Assembly (NCBI GenBank): GCA_964215915.1
Contig: CAXPEB010000092.1
Location: 1-27,077 of the forward strand
Direction: 5' to 3'
Length of the DNA: 27,077 nt
Origin: UBA8524 sp964215915
Lineage (GTDB): Bacteria; Bacteroidota; Bacteroidia; UBA8524
The notes under the pieces are model-generated. The model was not told the DNA's origin and searched no databases. It worked only from the letters and a program-made list of their open reading frames with translations. Below are positions 1 through 7,302 of this stretch, piece by piece (position 1 is the first letter of the stretch; the number at the start of each line of letters is the position of its first letter). The position numbers and the translations under genes are program-made.

Positions 1-23
1 TCAGACGTGTGCTCTTCCGATCT
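1..23. other. Illumina TruSeq adapter remnant at the contig end
   Basis: The first 23 bases match the 3' part of the Illumina TruSeq read-2 adapter (ending GTGCTCTTCCGATCT). Read on the minus strand they give the familiar artefact peptide IGRAHV followed by TGA. On the plus strand they give MCSSDL. This is untrimmed library adapter, not genomic DNA, so real sequence begins at about base 24. Confidence 0.97.
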
Positions 24-1281
24 GCAATTTGTTGTAGTTGTCAGTATAGAAATATATATATATGACAGACTTCTTAGGATTAAAGTGCTCATCAAGAATG
101 GGTACATCGCAGTTGGTTCCAGCACTATTCAAGGAAGTTGGATAATCCTGACTCCAGGTTGCTCCTCCATTATCACAATGTTGAGAACAATTAAGTTTTG
201 TTCTACAGGTATGAACACTTGATCTTTTAAGGGGGGTACATGCAAAACTTCCTCTATGCCATGATTGATGACCGTTTGGTTGATCAATAATACAGCCATA
301 TGCAATTTTATAATTACCAACCATGTATCGATATTTTTCACCAGGACCACTTGTGCAGATGTTTCTGACACGGTTGTCCCTTAGTACAGCATATTTCTTA
401 ATTTTTAACTTCTTATTCTTGTCAGAACTACAATCTGTACAATTTGATTCATCTTCTCCACATTCTTCGTCGCAGTAGTCATCTGGACACAATGGAGCAA
501 AATCACCAACACAAGACTTAGTTGAACTTGCAGTTGGTTGTTGAACCTCTCCATAATCCACAAACCAGAAATAGTATGTAGAATTCTGGTCATAAATTTC
601 GTCTTCGTCTTGAATCGTGTGTTGTACTATCTTATTTTGAAGTAAATCCCATTTATAAGCGGTAATTGGAAATAGTAGTTCATCATCCACATCAGTGATT
701 TTTGGCACTACAACTATTGGTTTACTCTTCTGAGTGGGTGTTAATGATTGATAATCTGGGATCTGAATATAAGAATTGAAGGTCACACTGTTATCAATAT
801 ATCCTTCAAGCATGTCCCAATTCCATGTATGACCGTGAAGATTAACTATAACACCATTTTCAGTGTATGACGTATTAACTGCATAATTGATTGCATCTCC
901 TAATTCATTATTCGTTCCTGAGGCCGGTACATCATAGGCATTGTTTTGCATGTGTACGAGGTGTTTAAAAACGGCAACGTCTTTGGATGTTGAAGCACCG
1001 AGATAATTTTCAATGTTTGATTTGGACGTTGATAGGTTGGCCATTGAAGGATTATTTAGTAGCTCCGCCATTCCTAATGCTATGAACCTCTTATGATCGT
1101 TTATTATATCATTGTCGCTGACAATGGGAAATACAGGAGTAACATACTCTGTTTCAGGGCCTAAGTGTTCTGAGTTATTATCCTTTTCGCGTTGACAGCC
1201 AAATACAAATACAAAGATACCCATGGTAGCAAGTAGCACCTTGGACATTCTTGTTTGAGAAGCGAACAGATTTCTTTTCAT
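24..1281 (-). CDS. Putative lipoprotein with Cys-rich motif, 3' end truncated
   Basis: Function is not recognised. The product is about 419 genuine residues; the last six residues and the stop come from the adapter, so the true C-terminus is missing. A lipoprotein signal peptide is visible: hydrophobic LLATMGIFVFVFG followed by Cys29, suggesting an envelope lipoprotein. Around residues 265-285 there is a cysteine cluster (C-PDDY-C-DEE-CGEDESN-C-TD-C) resembling the CGDGxC...CGE...CxxDC motif of secreted proteins. More cysteines follow in the C-terminal third (KLNCSQHC). The ATG at 1281 lies only four bases past a promoter-like -7 box (1286-1293), so Met12 at 1248, with a compact signal peptide MSKVLLATMG, may be the true start. 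The gene is markedly more AT-rich than the rest of the window, suggesting accessory or transferred DNA. Confidence 0.7.
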
Positions 1282-1285
1282 GAGG

Positions 1286-1319
1286 AAAAGTTAGTCTTTT
1301 TTGAAGAATTCCTGTCAAA
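1286..1319 (-). promoter_or_regulatory. Putative Bacteroidota promoter for the lipoprotein gene
   Basis: On the minus strand, TTTG (1316-1319) is followed after 22 bases by TAACTTTT (1286-1293). This is one mismatch from the TTTG/TAnnTTTG consensus. It lies so close to the ATG at 1281 that the transcript would be almost leaderless, or would start translation at Met12 (1248). Confidence 0.4.
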
Positions 1320-1480
1320 GCTGTCCATACTGAAATCTCCAGAGAAGTATTAACCCCATGTTTTGATGATCCTTGAATTTTCTTAATTTTTATGTGGATC
1401 AATTCTCTAAAAGGTGAAACTTAATCTTGCCAAGTGGGATTAAGACCCAACCAGCCTCAATGTATTGTCTTACCTATCTT

Positions 1481-1568
1481 GTGAAGAAGTCTTCTCTGTC
1501 GTGGCCGTTTTCCTGCAGCGCGCCGCAACAAAAGCGTGCGGGAGTCTGTGCGCCAAATCGCCTTAATC
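1481..1568 (+). repeat. Dispersed intergenic repeat, copy 1
   Basis: This copy aligns over about 88 bases with 5509-5595 in the same orientation. The near-identical core is CCGTTTTCCTGCAGCGCG then CCGCAACAAAA (1505-1533). Copy 2 has two extra bases (TG) in the middle of the core. Flanking similarity runs from GTGAAG on the left to TTAATC on the right. Both copies are intergenic. The repeat class is unknown to me. Confidence 0.7.
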
Positions 1569-1696
1569 TTTTCTTACGAAACAGGAAGTTGTCTATTCCG
1601 GTTATCTTGAAGACGAATGTTTTCCAAATGAATAAGGTTATGGAAAAGATTCCAGCGATAGCCAAGCTTTTGTTGCGGAGGGAGGCCAGTGCGGCA

Positions 1697-1710
1697 TGAA
1701 GGCGCCTTCA
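1697..1710. repeat. 14-base perfect palindrome
   Basis: TGAAGGCGCCTTCA is fully self-complementary. It sits in gene-free DNA, 20 bases before a second inverted repeat. It could be a protein-binding site or part of a degenerate mobile sequence; nothing nearby decides this. Confidence 0.5.
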
Positions 1711-1729
1711 GGAAAACTGTCCTTTTTTC

Positions 1730-1759
1730 GCCCATTTTCTAGACAAGTAAAAAATGGGC
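1730..1759. repeat. Inverted repeat able to form a 9-bp hairpin
   Basis: GCCCATTTT (1730-1738) pairs with AAAATGGGC (1751-1759) across a 12-base loop. There is no T-run after the stem on either strand, so it is not a standard intrinsic terminator. Confidence 0.5.
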
Positions 1760-1865
1760 ATCCCAAAAAGAATATTCTCAGCGACAGGGGGACATAAGTG
1801 CTAAAAGCTTCTCTACCCAAACAGCCTTTACCCTGATCCTCTGACTTGAATGACAAAACCTCAAT

Positions 1866-1894
1866 AAAAAGAAAAGCCCCACTTGCGTGAGGCT
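1866..1894 (-). terminator. Intrinsic terminator of tRNA-Gln
   Basis: On the minus strand, AGCCTCAC-GCAA-GTGGGGCT forms an 8-bp stem (one G-T pair) with a GCAA tetraloop. It is followed by TTTTCTTTTTATT. It lies five bases past the mature tRNA 3' end. Confidence 0.88.
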
Positions 1895-1898
1895 TTCG

Positions 1899-1971
1899 TT
1901 GACCGACTAGGGCTCGAACCTAGACTCTTCTGAACCAAAATCAGACGTGTTGCCAGTTACACCATCGGTCA
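1899..1971 (-). tRNA. tRNA-Gln (anticodon UUG)
   Basis: The 73-nt cloverleaf is read on the minus strand. The acceptor stem TGACCGA pairs with TCGGTCA with discriminator A. The D-arm is GTGT/ACAC, the anticodon stem TCTGA/TCAGA has loop TTTTGGT (anticodon TTG), and the T-arm CTAGG/CCTAG has loop TTCGAGC. No CCA is encoded. It decodes CAA and, by wobble, CAG. It has its own promoter and terminator, so it is expressed independently of recQ upstream. Its 3' end faces the AT-rich segment. Confidence 0.96.
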
Positions 1972-1989
1972 GTTTCCCGTAGGGGAGTG

Positions 1990-2020
1990 CAAAAATAGGA
2001 AGAATCCGGATTTTGGCAAA
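1990..2020 (-). promoter_or_regulatory. Bacteroidota-type promoter of tRNA-Gln
   Basis: On the minus strand, TTTG (2017-2020), a 19-base spacer and TATTTTTG (1990-1997) match the TTTG-N19-TAnnTTTG consensus exactly. A start about seven bases on leaves a leader of around 12 bases before the tRNA. Confidence 0.8.
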
Positions 2021-2034
2021 AGGTCCCGGAAAAA

Positions 2035-4224
2035 TTAATTAGCCACATCCGAAATGAACTGAATACGCATCAGTTGCAGTTCTTCCAGGCTGTATTCGCC
2101 GTCGAATTCATCGTAGGCTGCGTCCAGCGAGTCTACCTCGCTTCCCCGGAAATAGTCGAAGATCTCTTCCTGCCTTTCTTCATCCAGCATGTCGTTGATG
2201 TAGTATTTCAGGTTGAGCTTGGTGCCGCCGTAAACGATATTCTCGATTTCTTTTACCAGTTCATCGGGGCTCATGCCATTGGAACGGCTGATCACATCCA
2301 GTCCGATCTTTTTGTCAATGTTCTGGATGATGGCAATCTTCTTACCCGACTTGTTGGCTACCGAACGGACCACAATATCACTGGGTCTTTCGATATCATT
2401 CTCATCCACATATTTGGCAATGGCCTCGATAAAAGGTCGTCCGAATTTGATAGCCTTGTTTTTCCCTACTCCCACAATATTCTCCAGCTCTTCCATGCTC
2501 ACCGGATATTTGGTGGCCATGTCTTCCAGGGAAGGTTCCTGGAAGATCACATAGGGAGGGAGATTCTTTTGTTTGGCTACCTTCTTACACAGGTCTTTGA
2601 GGATCGCATAAAGCGTTTCATCAAAAATATTCTCGATCTGTGCGGTATCGAAGTCTTCGTCGGTAACCTTTTCAAAGCTATTGTCAATAGCCATCTCTAA
2701 CGGGTAAGGCTTGGCTATGTAGCCCACACCCTTCTCCGTAACACTCAGGAGACCATAGTTTTCAATGTTCTTATGGATAAGTCCGTTTAGCAGTCCGAGC
2801 CGGATAACTCCCTTCCAGAATACGGGTTCCTTCTCGCTGCCTTTCCCGAACCATTCGCTTTGGTCGTTGCCGTAATCGGCAACTTCATTGCTCTTGTTGC
2901 CGCGCAGTACATCCACTACGTGACGGATATTAAATTTCGGCCCCAGAGCGGAAATGGTTTTTAATACGGTCACCACCTCATCGCTCACATCGAAGCGCTC
3001 TTTGGGATGGCGACAGTTGTCGCACATTTTGTTGCAATTGGACTCGTCAAAGGATTCTCCGAAATAATGCAGCAGCATTTTCCTGCGGCATTGTGCCGAC
3101 TCTGCATAGGAGGAGGTTTCGAAAAGCAGTTGCGAACCGATTTCCCTTTCGGAAACCGATTTGTCTTTCATGAATTTTTCCAGCTTCTCGATGTCGCCTG
3201 GGTTGTAGAAAAGGAGGCAATCCCCTTCCAAACCGTCGCGACCGGCCCGACCGGTTTCCTGGTAGTAGCCTTCCAGGGATTTGGGAATGTCGTAATGGAT
3301 GACAAAACGCACATCCGGCTTATCGATACCCATACCGAAAGCAATGGTGGCCACAATAACGTCTACGTCTTCCATCAGGAAGCGATCCTGGTGAACAGCA
3401 CGGGTTTTGGCATCCATACCGGCGTGATAGGGTAGAGCATTGATGCCATTCACATTCAGCATCTCTGCAATCTCTTCCACCTTTTTGCGGCTGAGGCAGT
3501 AGATGATCCCCGATTTTTTCGGTCGGTTTTTGATGTAGGAAACGATTTCCTTCATCACGCGGTCCTTTTTTTCCTTGGGCCGTACCTCGTAATAGAGGTT
3601 GGGGCGGTTAAAGGAAGATTTGAACACCTTCGCCCCGTTCATACCCAGGTTTTTCTGAATATCCGCCTGTACCTTGGGAGTAGCGGTAGCCGTAAGGGCC
3701 ATCATCGATACATCACTGATCTCTTTGACGATCTTCTTGATGTTGCGGTATTCCGGTCGGAAGTCGTGCCCCCATTCCGAGATACAATGCGCCTCGTCAA
3801 CCGCAACAAAAGAAATATTGATCTGCCGGAGAAATTCTACCGTTTCTTCTTTTTTCAGGGTCTCCGGAGCCACATACAACAGTTTGGTATTGCCTTCAAG
3901 GATATCCGTCTTCACCCGCTGTATCTCCGATTTGGAGAGCGAACTATTCAGGAAATGAGCCACCGAATCCGTACTTCCGAAACCACGAATGGCGTCCACC
4001 TGGTTCTTCATCAGTGCGATAAGCGGAGAAATCACTATAGCCGTTCCGTTCAGGATCAGCGCCGGTAACTGATAACACAGGGATTTACCGGCCCCCGTAG
4101 GCATGATCACAAAACAATCCTTGCCTTCAATAATGGTCTGAATGATTTCTTCCTGATTACCTTTGAAAGTATCGAAACCGAAGAACTCCTTCAAGGCTCC
4201 CTTCAAATCAACAGTTTCAACCAT
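2035..4224 (-). CDS. recQ: ATP-dependent DNA helicase RecQ
   Basis: This 729-aa superfamily 2 3'-5' helicase acts in recombination and in rescue of stalled forks. Motif I is TGAGKS (residues 43-48), motif II DEAH with ISEWGHDFRPEYR (143-160), and motif VI YQETGRAGRDG (321-331). A zinc site follows with Cys379, 397, 401 and 404, then an RQC winged helix (about 408-510) and an HRDC domain (about 537-608). The last 120 residues extend past HRDC, making it longer than the roughly 610-aa E. coli enzyme. ATG 4224 fits the domain start (VETVDLKGALKEFFGF). It is a single-gene unit upstream of tRNA-Gln and divergent from manC. Nothing in the sequence suggests inactivation. Confidence 0.97.
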   Translation of the reverse strand: MVETVDLKGALKEFFGFDTFKGNQEEIIQTIIEGKDCFVIMPTGAGKSLCYQLPALILNGTAIVISPLIALMKNQVDAIRGFGSTDSVAHFLNSSLSKSEIQRVKTDILEGNTKLLYVAPETLKKEETVEFLRQINISFVAVDEAHCISEWGHDFRPEYRNIKKIVKEISDVSMMALTATATPKVQADIQKNLGMNGAKVFKSSFNRPNLYYEVRPKEKKDRVMKEIVSYIKNRPKKSGIIYCLSRKKVEEIAEMLNVNGINALPYHAGMDAKTRAVHQDRFLMEDVDVIVATIAFGMGIDKPDVRFVIHYDIPKSLEGYYQETGRAGRDGLEGDCLLFYNPGDIEKLEKFMKDKSVSEREIGSQLLFETSSYAESAQCRRKMLLHYFGESFDESNCNKMCDNCRHPKERFDVSDEVVTVLKTISALGPKFNIRHVVDVLRGNKSNEVADYGNDQSEWFGKGSEKEPVFWKGVIRLGLLNGLIHKNIENYGLLSVTEKGVGYIAKPYPLEMAIDNSFEKVTDEDFDTAQIENIFDETLYAILKDLCKKVAKQKNLPPYVIFQEPSLEDMATKYPVSMEELENIVGVGKNKAIKFGRPFIEAIAKYVDENDIERPSDIVVRSVANKSGKKIAIIQNIDKKIGLDVISRSNGMSPDELVKEIENIVYGGTKLNLKYYINDMLDEERQEEIFDYFRGSEVDSLDAAYDEFDGEYSLEELQLMRIQFISDVAN

Positions 4225-4245
4225 GTCTAAAGCCTTTGCCTTTTA

Positions 4246-4277
4246 CTAAATTAACATACTTTGCCAATAAAAAACAA
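4246..4277 (-). promoter_or_regulatory. Putative recQ promoter
   Basis: On the minus strand, TTG is followed after about 21 bases by TAATTTAG (4246-4253). This is close to TAnnTTTG with one mismatch. It lies about 20 bases upstream of the recQ ATG. Confidence 0.4.
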
Positions 4278-4298
4278 GCCGGGATTGCCCCATTTGGC

Positions 4299-4306
4299 TA
4301 AATTTG
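4299..4306 (+). promoter_or_regulatory. Putative -7 element of the manC promoter
   Basis: TAAATTTG matches TAnnTTTG exactly. It would give a 5' leader of about 60 bases before the ATG at 4377. I find no well-spaced TTTG upstream, so the -33 half is weak. Confidence 0.5.
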
Positions 4307-4376
4307 CTGGCGTTTTTACTGAGAGTAGAGTTGTCTCGAATAGGCTTTCAGAATTTTACGCGAATTTAACACATTT

Positions 4377-5462
4377 ATGGATCAAAAACAGAAGTATGTG
4401 GTAATCATGGCCGGTGGGGTAGGAAGCCGCTTCTGGCCATTGAGTACCCGACTTAGACCCAAACAATTTATCGACATACTCGGAACGGGGAAATCGCTTA
4501 TCGCTCAGACCTTCGACCGTTTTGCCAAACTGGTGCCGGCGGAGAATATTTATGTGGTGACCAATGCCATTTATTCCGACCTGGTTCGGGAACATCTCCC
4601 GGAAATAAACCAAGAGCAGATCATTGCTGAGCCTTTTGCAAAAAATACGGCTCCCTGTATCGCTTATGCCAATGAGGTGATCCGCAAGAAAGACCCGAAT
4701 GCCGTGTGCATCGTAGCACCCAGCGATCACCTGATTTTGCAGGAGGACAACTTTCTCCGGATCTGCGACGAAGGCCTGAATTTCTGTTCCGGACAAGACG
4801 CCCTGCTCTGCCTGGGTATTATGCCGCACCGTCCCGATACCGGTTATGGCTATATCCAGTATAAAGAGGAAGAGCAGGCCCCGAATATTCACCGGGTAAA
4901 GACCTTCACCGAAAAACCTACCCTGGACATTGCCCAAACCTTCCTTGATAGTGGTGATTTCCTGTGGAATGCAGGAATTTTCATTTGGAACGTGAACAGC
5001 ATCGCTTCGGCCTTTGAAAAATACCTCCCTGAAATGCACCAGCTTTTTGCCGATGCCGAATACTCCCTCGGAGGTGCCAGGGAACAGGAAATCATCAAAG
5101 GAGTTTATCAGATGTGCCCCAATATCTCCATCGATTACGGAGTTTTGGAAAAGGCAGACAATGCATTTGTCTATCCGGCTGATTTTGGCTGGTCGGACCT
5201 GGGTACCTGGGCTTCTTTGTATGATGTGTATGCGAAAGACAATTCAGGCAATGCTATCAATGGCAAAATGGTCAACACCGTTGATTCGGGCGGTAACATG
5301 ATCTGCGTACCGGAAGACAAACTGGTGGTGCTAAACGGTGTGCGCGACCTTATTGTGGTGGAATCCGATAAAGTACTGCTGATCAGTGAGCGTAAAAGGG
5401 AACAGGAAGTGAAGCAGATCGTTACCGATGTAAAACTCAAATACGGAGAGAAATACAGCTGA
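4377..5462 (+). CDS. manC: Mannose-1-phosphate guanylyltransferase
   Basis: This 361-aa cytosolic nucleotidyltransferase makes GDP-mannose from mannose-1-phosphate and GTP, feeding glycan and glycolipid synthesis. The N-terminal pyrophosphorylase signature VVIMAGGVGSRFWPLS (residues 8-23) is followed by RPKQF. FTEKP, with the sugar-binding WNAGIFIW segment, lies in the middle. The length fits the single-domain form without the C-terminal phosphomannose isomerase domain of AlgA/ManC bifunctional enzymes. The start ATG is preceded by AT-rich sequence with no Shine-Dalgarno, usual for this phylum. It stands alone. A membrane glycosyltransferase gene at 10149 could use a mannose donor derived from it, but nothing links them directly. 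Confidence 0.94.
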   Translation: MDQKQKYVVIMAGGVGSRFWPLSTRLRPKQFIDILGTGKSLIAQTFDRFAKLVPAENIYVVTNAIYSDLVREHLPEINQEQIIAEPFAKNTAPCIAYANEVIRKKDPNAVCIVAPSDHLILQEDNFLRICDEGLNFCSGQDALLCLGIMPHRPDTGYGYIQYKEEEQAPNIHRVKTFTEKPTLDIAQTFLDSGDFLWNAGIFIWNVNSIASAFEKYLPEMHQLFADAEYSLGGAREQEIIKGVYQMCPNISIDYGVLEKADNAFVYPADFGWSDLGTWASLYDVYAKDNSGNAINGKMVNTVDSGGNMICVPEDKLVVLNGVRDLIVVESDKVLLISERKREQEVKQIVTDVKLKYGEKYS

Positions 5463-5508
5463 GTTAATTAAATCAAGTCAGTAAGGTTTGGGGTATTGGC
5501 TATTTGTA

Positions 5509-5595
5509 GTGAAGTGACCTGAGCCGTCAGTCCGTTTTCCTGCAGCGCGTGCCGCAACAAAAATGTGTGGAGCCTGCGACCATGCCGATTTAATC
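5509..5595 (+). repeat. Dispersed intergenic repeat, copy 2
   Basis: This is the second copy of the repeat at 1481-1568, same orientation, with core 5532-5562. It lies between the 3' ends of manC (+) and the response regulator gene (-). The minus-strand frame through both copies reads the same short peptide ALQENG, but flanking residues do not match, so I do not regard it as coding. Confidence 0.7.
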
Positions 5596-5611
5596 CGAAT
5601 CCATGTAATCT

Positions 5612-5646
5612 GAAATAAGAAAAGGGCCGGAGAAAATCTCCGACCC
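5612..5646 (-). terminator. Intrinsic terminator of the response regulator gene
   Basis: On the minus strand, GGGTCGGAGA-TTT-TCTCCGGCCC forms a ten-position stem with one mismatch (5624-5646). TTTTCTTATTT follows (5612-5623). It lies about 60 bases past the stop at 5704. Confidence 0.82.
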
Positions 5647-5703
5647 CCCTTAACATGGCTCTCTACTATTTTCTTTGAATTAATTCATCCGTACAGAAGC
5701 AGT

Positions 5704-6360
5704 TTACAGGAAATTTTCCTTGTTCTGCATCGCGTAAACCAGCAGGCTGTTGGTGCCTTTCAGGTTGAGCTTCTTACAAATATTAGCACGGTGATTATTG
5801 ATGGTTTTGACGCTGATCCGCATTTTCTTGGCGATCTCATTGCTGGTATGGCCTTCAGCAATCATACGCATCACGTATTTTTCTGTTTTGGTAAGTCGGC
5901 GGCCTTTTTTCTCCGGTTCGGAGGAGGCTGCTGAGCGGGCGTTCCGGTTGAGCAGGAAAGAGGAAACCGAAGCGCTGAAAAAGAAGTTGCCGCTCAATAC
6001 GGTTTTGATCCCCTCGGCCAGGTCGTCTACAGAGTTCTCTTTCAGGATGTATCCGTGTACTCCTGCCTCCAGAGCCTGGTTGAAGATTTCCTCATCCTTA
6101 TGGACGGTGAGGGCAACAACTTTAGTGAATAAATTTTCTGAACGTGCTTTCTCGCAGATTTCGAGACCACTCATGTCAGGCATTTCTATGTCCAGCAATG
6201 CAATGTCTGGTTTCTTGTTTTTAATCAAGTCCCAGGCCTGACTACCATCTTCTGCTACTCCAATGAGCTCGAATTCTTCCATACGCTCAAGGACGGACTT
6301 CAGCCCCAGCAGAAAAATGGGATGGTCGTCGGCAATGACAACCGTAGGTTTTTTTCCCAT
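5704..6360 (-). CDS. NarL/FixJ-type response regulator (REC + LuxR HTH)
   Basis: This 218-aa cytosolic two-component transcription regulator has a receiver domain at residues 5-122. It carries the acidic pair Asp11-Asp12, phospho-acceptor Asp57 in ALLDIEMPDMSG, Thr85 and Lys107 (YILKENS). A LuxR-type helix-turn-helix covers about 155-212 (LTKTEKYVMRMIAEGHTSNEIAKKM, recognition helix SVKTINNHRANICKKL). No histidine kinase gene is adjacent, so its partner is orphaned or unlinked and the regulon cannot be inferred. Three TTAATCC-type half-sites lie in its own promoter region and could mediate autoregulation. Confidence 0.94.
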   Translation of the reverse strand: MGKKPTVVIADDHPIFLLGLKSVLERMEEFELIGVAEDGSQAWDLIKNKKPDIALLDIEMPDMSGLEICEKARSENLFTKVVALTVHKDEEIFNQALEAGVHGYILKENSVDDLAEGIKTVLSGNFFFSASVSSFLLNRNARSAASSEPEKKGRRLTKTEKYVMRMIAEGHTSNEIAKKMRISVKTINNHRANICKKLNLKGTNSLLVYAMQNKENFL

Positions 6361-6372
6361 AGTGTTTCTGTT

Positions 6373-6440
6373 TTAATCCCTGTGAAATACACCAGGGGGG
6401 TTAATCCTAATGTGCATTTCGTTGGACAAGATAGGATTAA
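6373..6440. promoter_or_regulatory. TTAATCC half-sites in the response regulator leader
   Basis: TTAATCC occurs at 6373-6379 and 6401-6407, 28 bases apart, and inverted as GGATTAA at 6434-6440. The last two extend to a 9-bp inverted repeat: TTAATCCTA (6401-6409) and TAGGATTAA (6432-6440). The right arm overlaps the predicted -7 box. This layout suits an operator, but the binding protein is unknown. Confidence 0.4.
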
Positions 6441-6459
6441 ATCCAGAAACGGAAACAAA
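6427..6459 (-). promoter_or_regulatory. Putative response regulator promoter
   Basis: On the minus strand, TTTG (6456-6459), 22 bases, then TATCTTG (6427-6433). This is close to the Bacteroidota consensus, with the -7 box one T short. It implies a leader of around 60 bases. Confidence 0.45.
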
Positions 6460-6498
6460 TTTTTTTTATGAAAACCCGTGTTTTGTGGATAACCGGTA

Positions 6499-7296
6499 TT
6501 AATTCCCCGGAAAATCAGCAGCTCTTTTCTCAAGAAATGCGTTTGTGCCCTCAACAAAATCAGGTGTTTGGAAGCGTTTTCCGAAGGCTTCTATCTCCAA
6601 TTCAAACCCATCCGTAGATTCTGCATAACACGCGTTCACCAGGGCCAGGATACTTGCCATGGCGGTAAAGGATTTTCCACTCAGTTTGGCTGCGAGTTTT
6701 TGGGCGGCTTCCTTAAGCTCAGCAAGAGGAACCACTTGCGTGCATAGCCCAAGTTGCAGGGCGTCATTTGCTTTTACCGGATCGCCGGTGATCAGCATTT
6801 CTATGGCCTTACTCTTACCTACCAGCTGGCACAAACGCTGAGTGCCTGCATAACCCGGTACCAATCCCAGGTTGATCTCCGGCTGACCGAAACGGGCATT
6901 CTCGGAAGCAATACGTATGTGGCAAGCCATGGCCAATTCACAGCCTCCGCCTAAGGCAAAACCATTTACGAGCGCGATAACCGGCTTGGCCGACTGTTCG
7001 ATGGTATTCATCACTTCGTGCCCGCCGGCCGCCATTTTGGTGCCCTCTTCAACTGTAAAATCGGCAAACTCTGCGATATCGGCTCCTGCGGCAAAAGCTT
7101 TGTCGCCGGCGCCGGTCAGAAAAATGATCCTTACGGTCTCATTCCGGTTGGCTTCTTCCACGGCAATTTTGATCTCCTGGAGGGTTTCAATGTTCAGCGC
7201 ATTGAGTTTGTCTGCGCGGTTGATGGTGATCAGGCAGGTATTGCCTTCCTGGGTAACAAGTAGGTTATTGAATGTCATGGGGGTACTGAATGTCAT
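6499..7296 (-). CDS. Enoyl-CoA hydratase/isomerase family protein (crotonase fold)
   Basis: This 265-aa cytosolic crotonase-superfamily enzyme is probably a 2,3-enoyl-CoA hydratase of fatty acid or amino acid breakdown. The oxyanion-hole segments are AFAAGADIAEF (residues 67-77) and GFALGGGCELA (112-122). Both hydratase glutamates are present: Glu120, and Glu140 in FGQPEINLGLVPGYAGTQRL. The exact substrate cannot be read from sequence. The N-terminus is ambiguous: an 18-base tandem duplication (7269-7302) supplies two ATGs, Met1 and Met7, each preceded by ACCCCC. It starts five bases after the ybaB stop, so the two are probably co-transcribed. Confidence 0.92.
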   Translation of the reverse strand: MTFSTPMTFNNLLVTQEGNTCLITINRADKLNALNIETLQEIKIAVEEANRNETVRIIFLTGAGDKAFAAGADIAEFADFTVEEGTKMAAGGHEVMNTIEQSAKPVIALVNGFALGGGCELAMACHIRIASENARFGQPEINLGLVPGYAGTQRLCQLVGKSKAIEMLITGDPVKANDALQLGLCTQVVPLAELKEAAQKLAAKLSGKSFTAMASILALVNACYAESTDGFELEIEAFGKRFQTPDFVEGTNAFLEKRAADFPGN

Positions 7297-7302
7297 GGGG
7301 GT
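7269..7302. repeat. 18-base tandem duplication over the crotonase start codon
   Basis: TGAATGTCATGGGGGT occurs at 7269-7284 and again at 7287-7302. The unit is 18 bases, so the frame is kept and residues MTF appear twice (MTFSTPMTFNN). It also places the upstream stop codon next to a new ATG. Confidence 0.85.

Larger units (their letters stand above)
1282..1898. other. Gene-free stretch with repeat, palindrome and hairpin
   Basis: I see no convincing gene in these 617 bases. The short open frames here (for example 1427-1699 and 1638-1856) have no recognisable family or start context. The stretch holds a dispersed repeat copy (1481-1568), a 14-base perfect palindrome (1697-1710), a 9-bp hairpin (1730-1759), a smaller inverted repeat TTTTCCA/TGGAAAA (1620-1647) and the tRNA terminator. 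It separates the AT-rich lipoprotein gene from the core tRNA-recQ block. Confidence 0.6.

Noticed and set aside
52..63. AT dinucleotide run as a microsatellite
   Set aside because: Only six units, within coding sequence (IYIY) of an AT-rich gene; probably chance.
7..222. Plus-strand open frame starting MCSSDL
   Set aside because: The start is adapter sequence and the rest lies antisense to the lipoprotein gene.
1427..1699. Possible 90-residue protein over repeat copy 1
   Set aside because: No recognisable family or start context, and it runs through the repeat; the equivalent frame is not kept in copy 2.
2035..4224. RecQ and the SNF2 helicase as parts of a defence island
   Set aside because: Both are of common housekeeping type, lie 20 kb apart, and have no nuclease, methylase or other defence partners.
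5468..5656. Minus-strand 62-residue frame sharing the peptide ALQENG with a frame at 1474-1665
   Set aside because: Similarity is confined to the repeat core, the frames diverge on either side, and it runs into the terminator.
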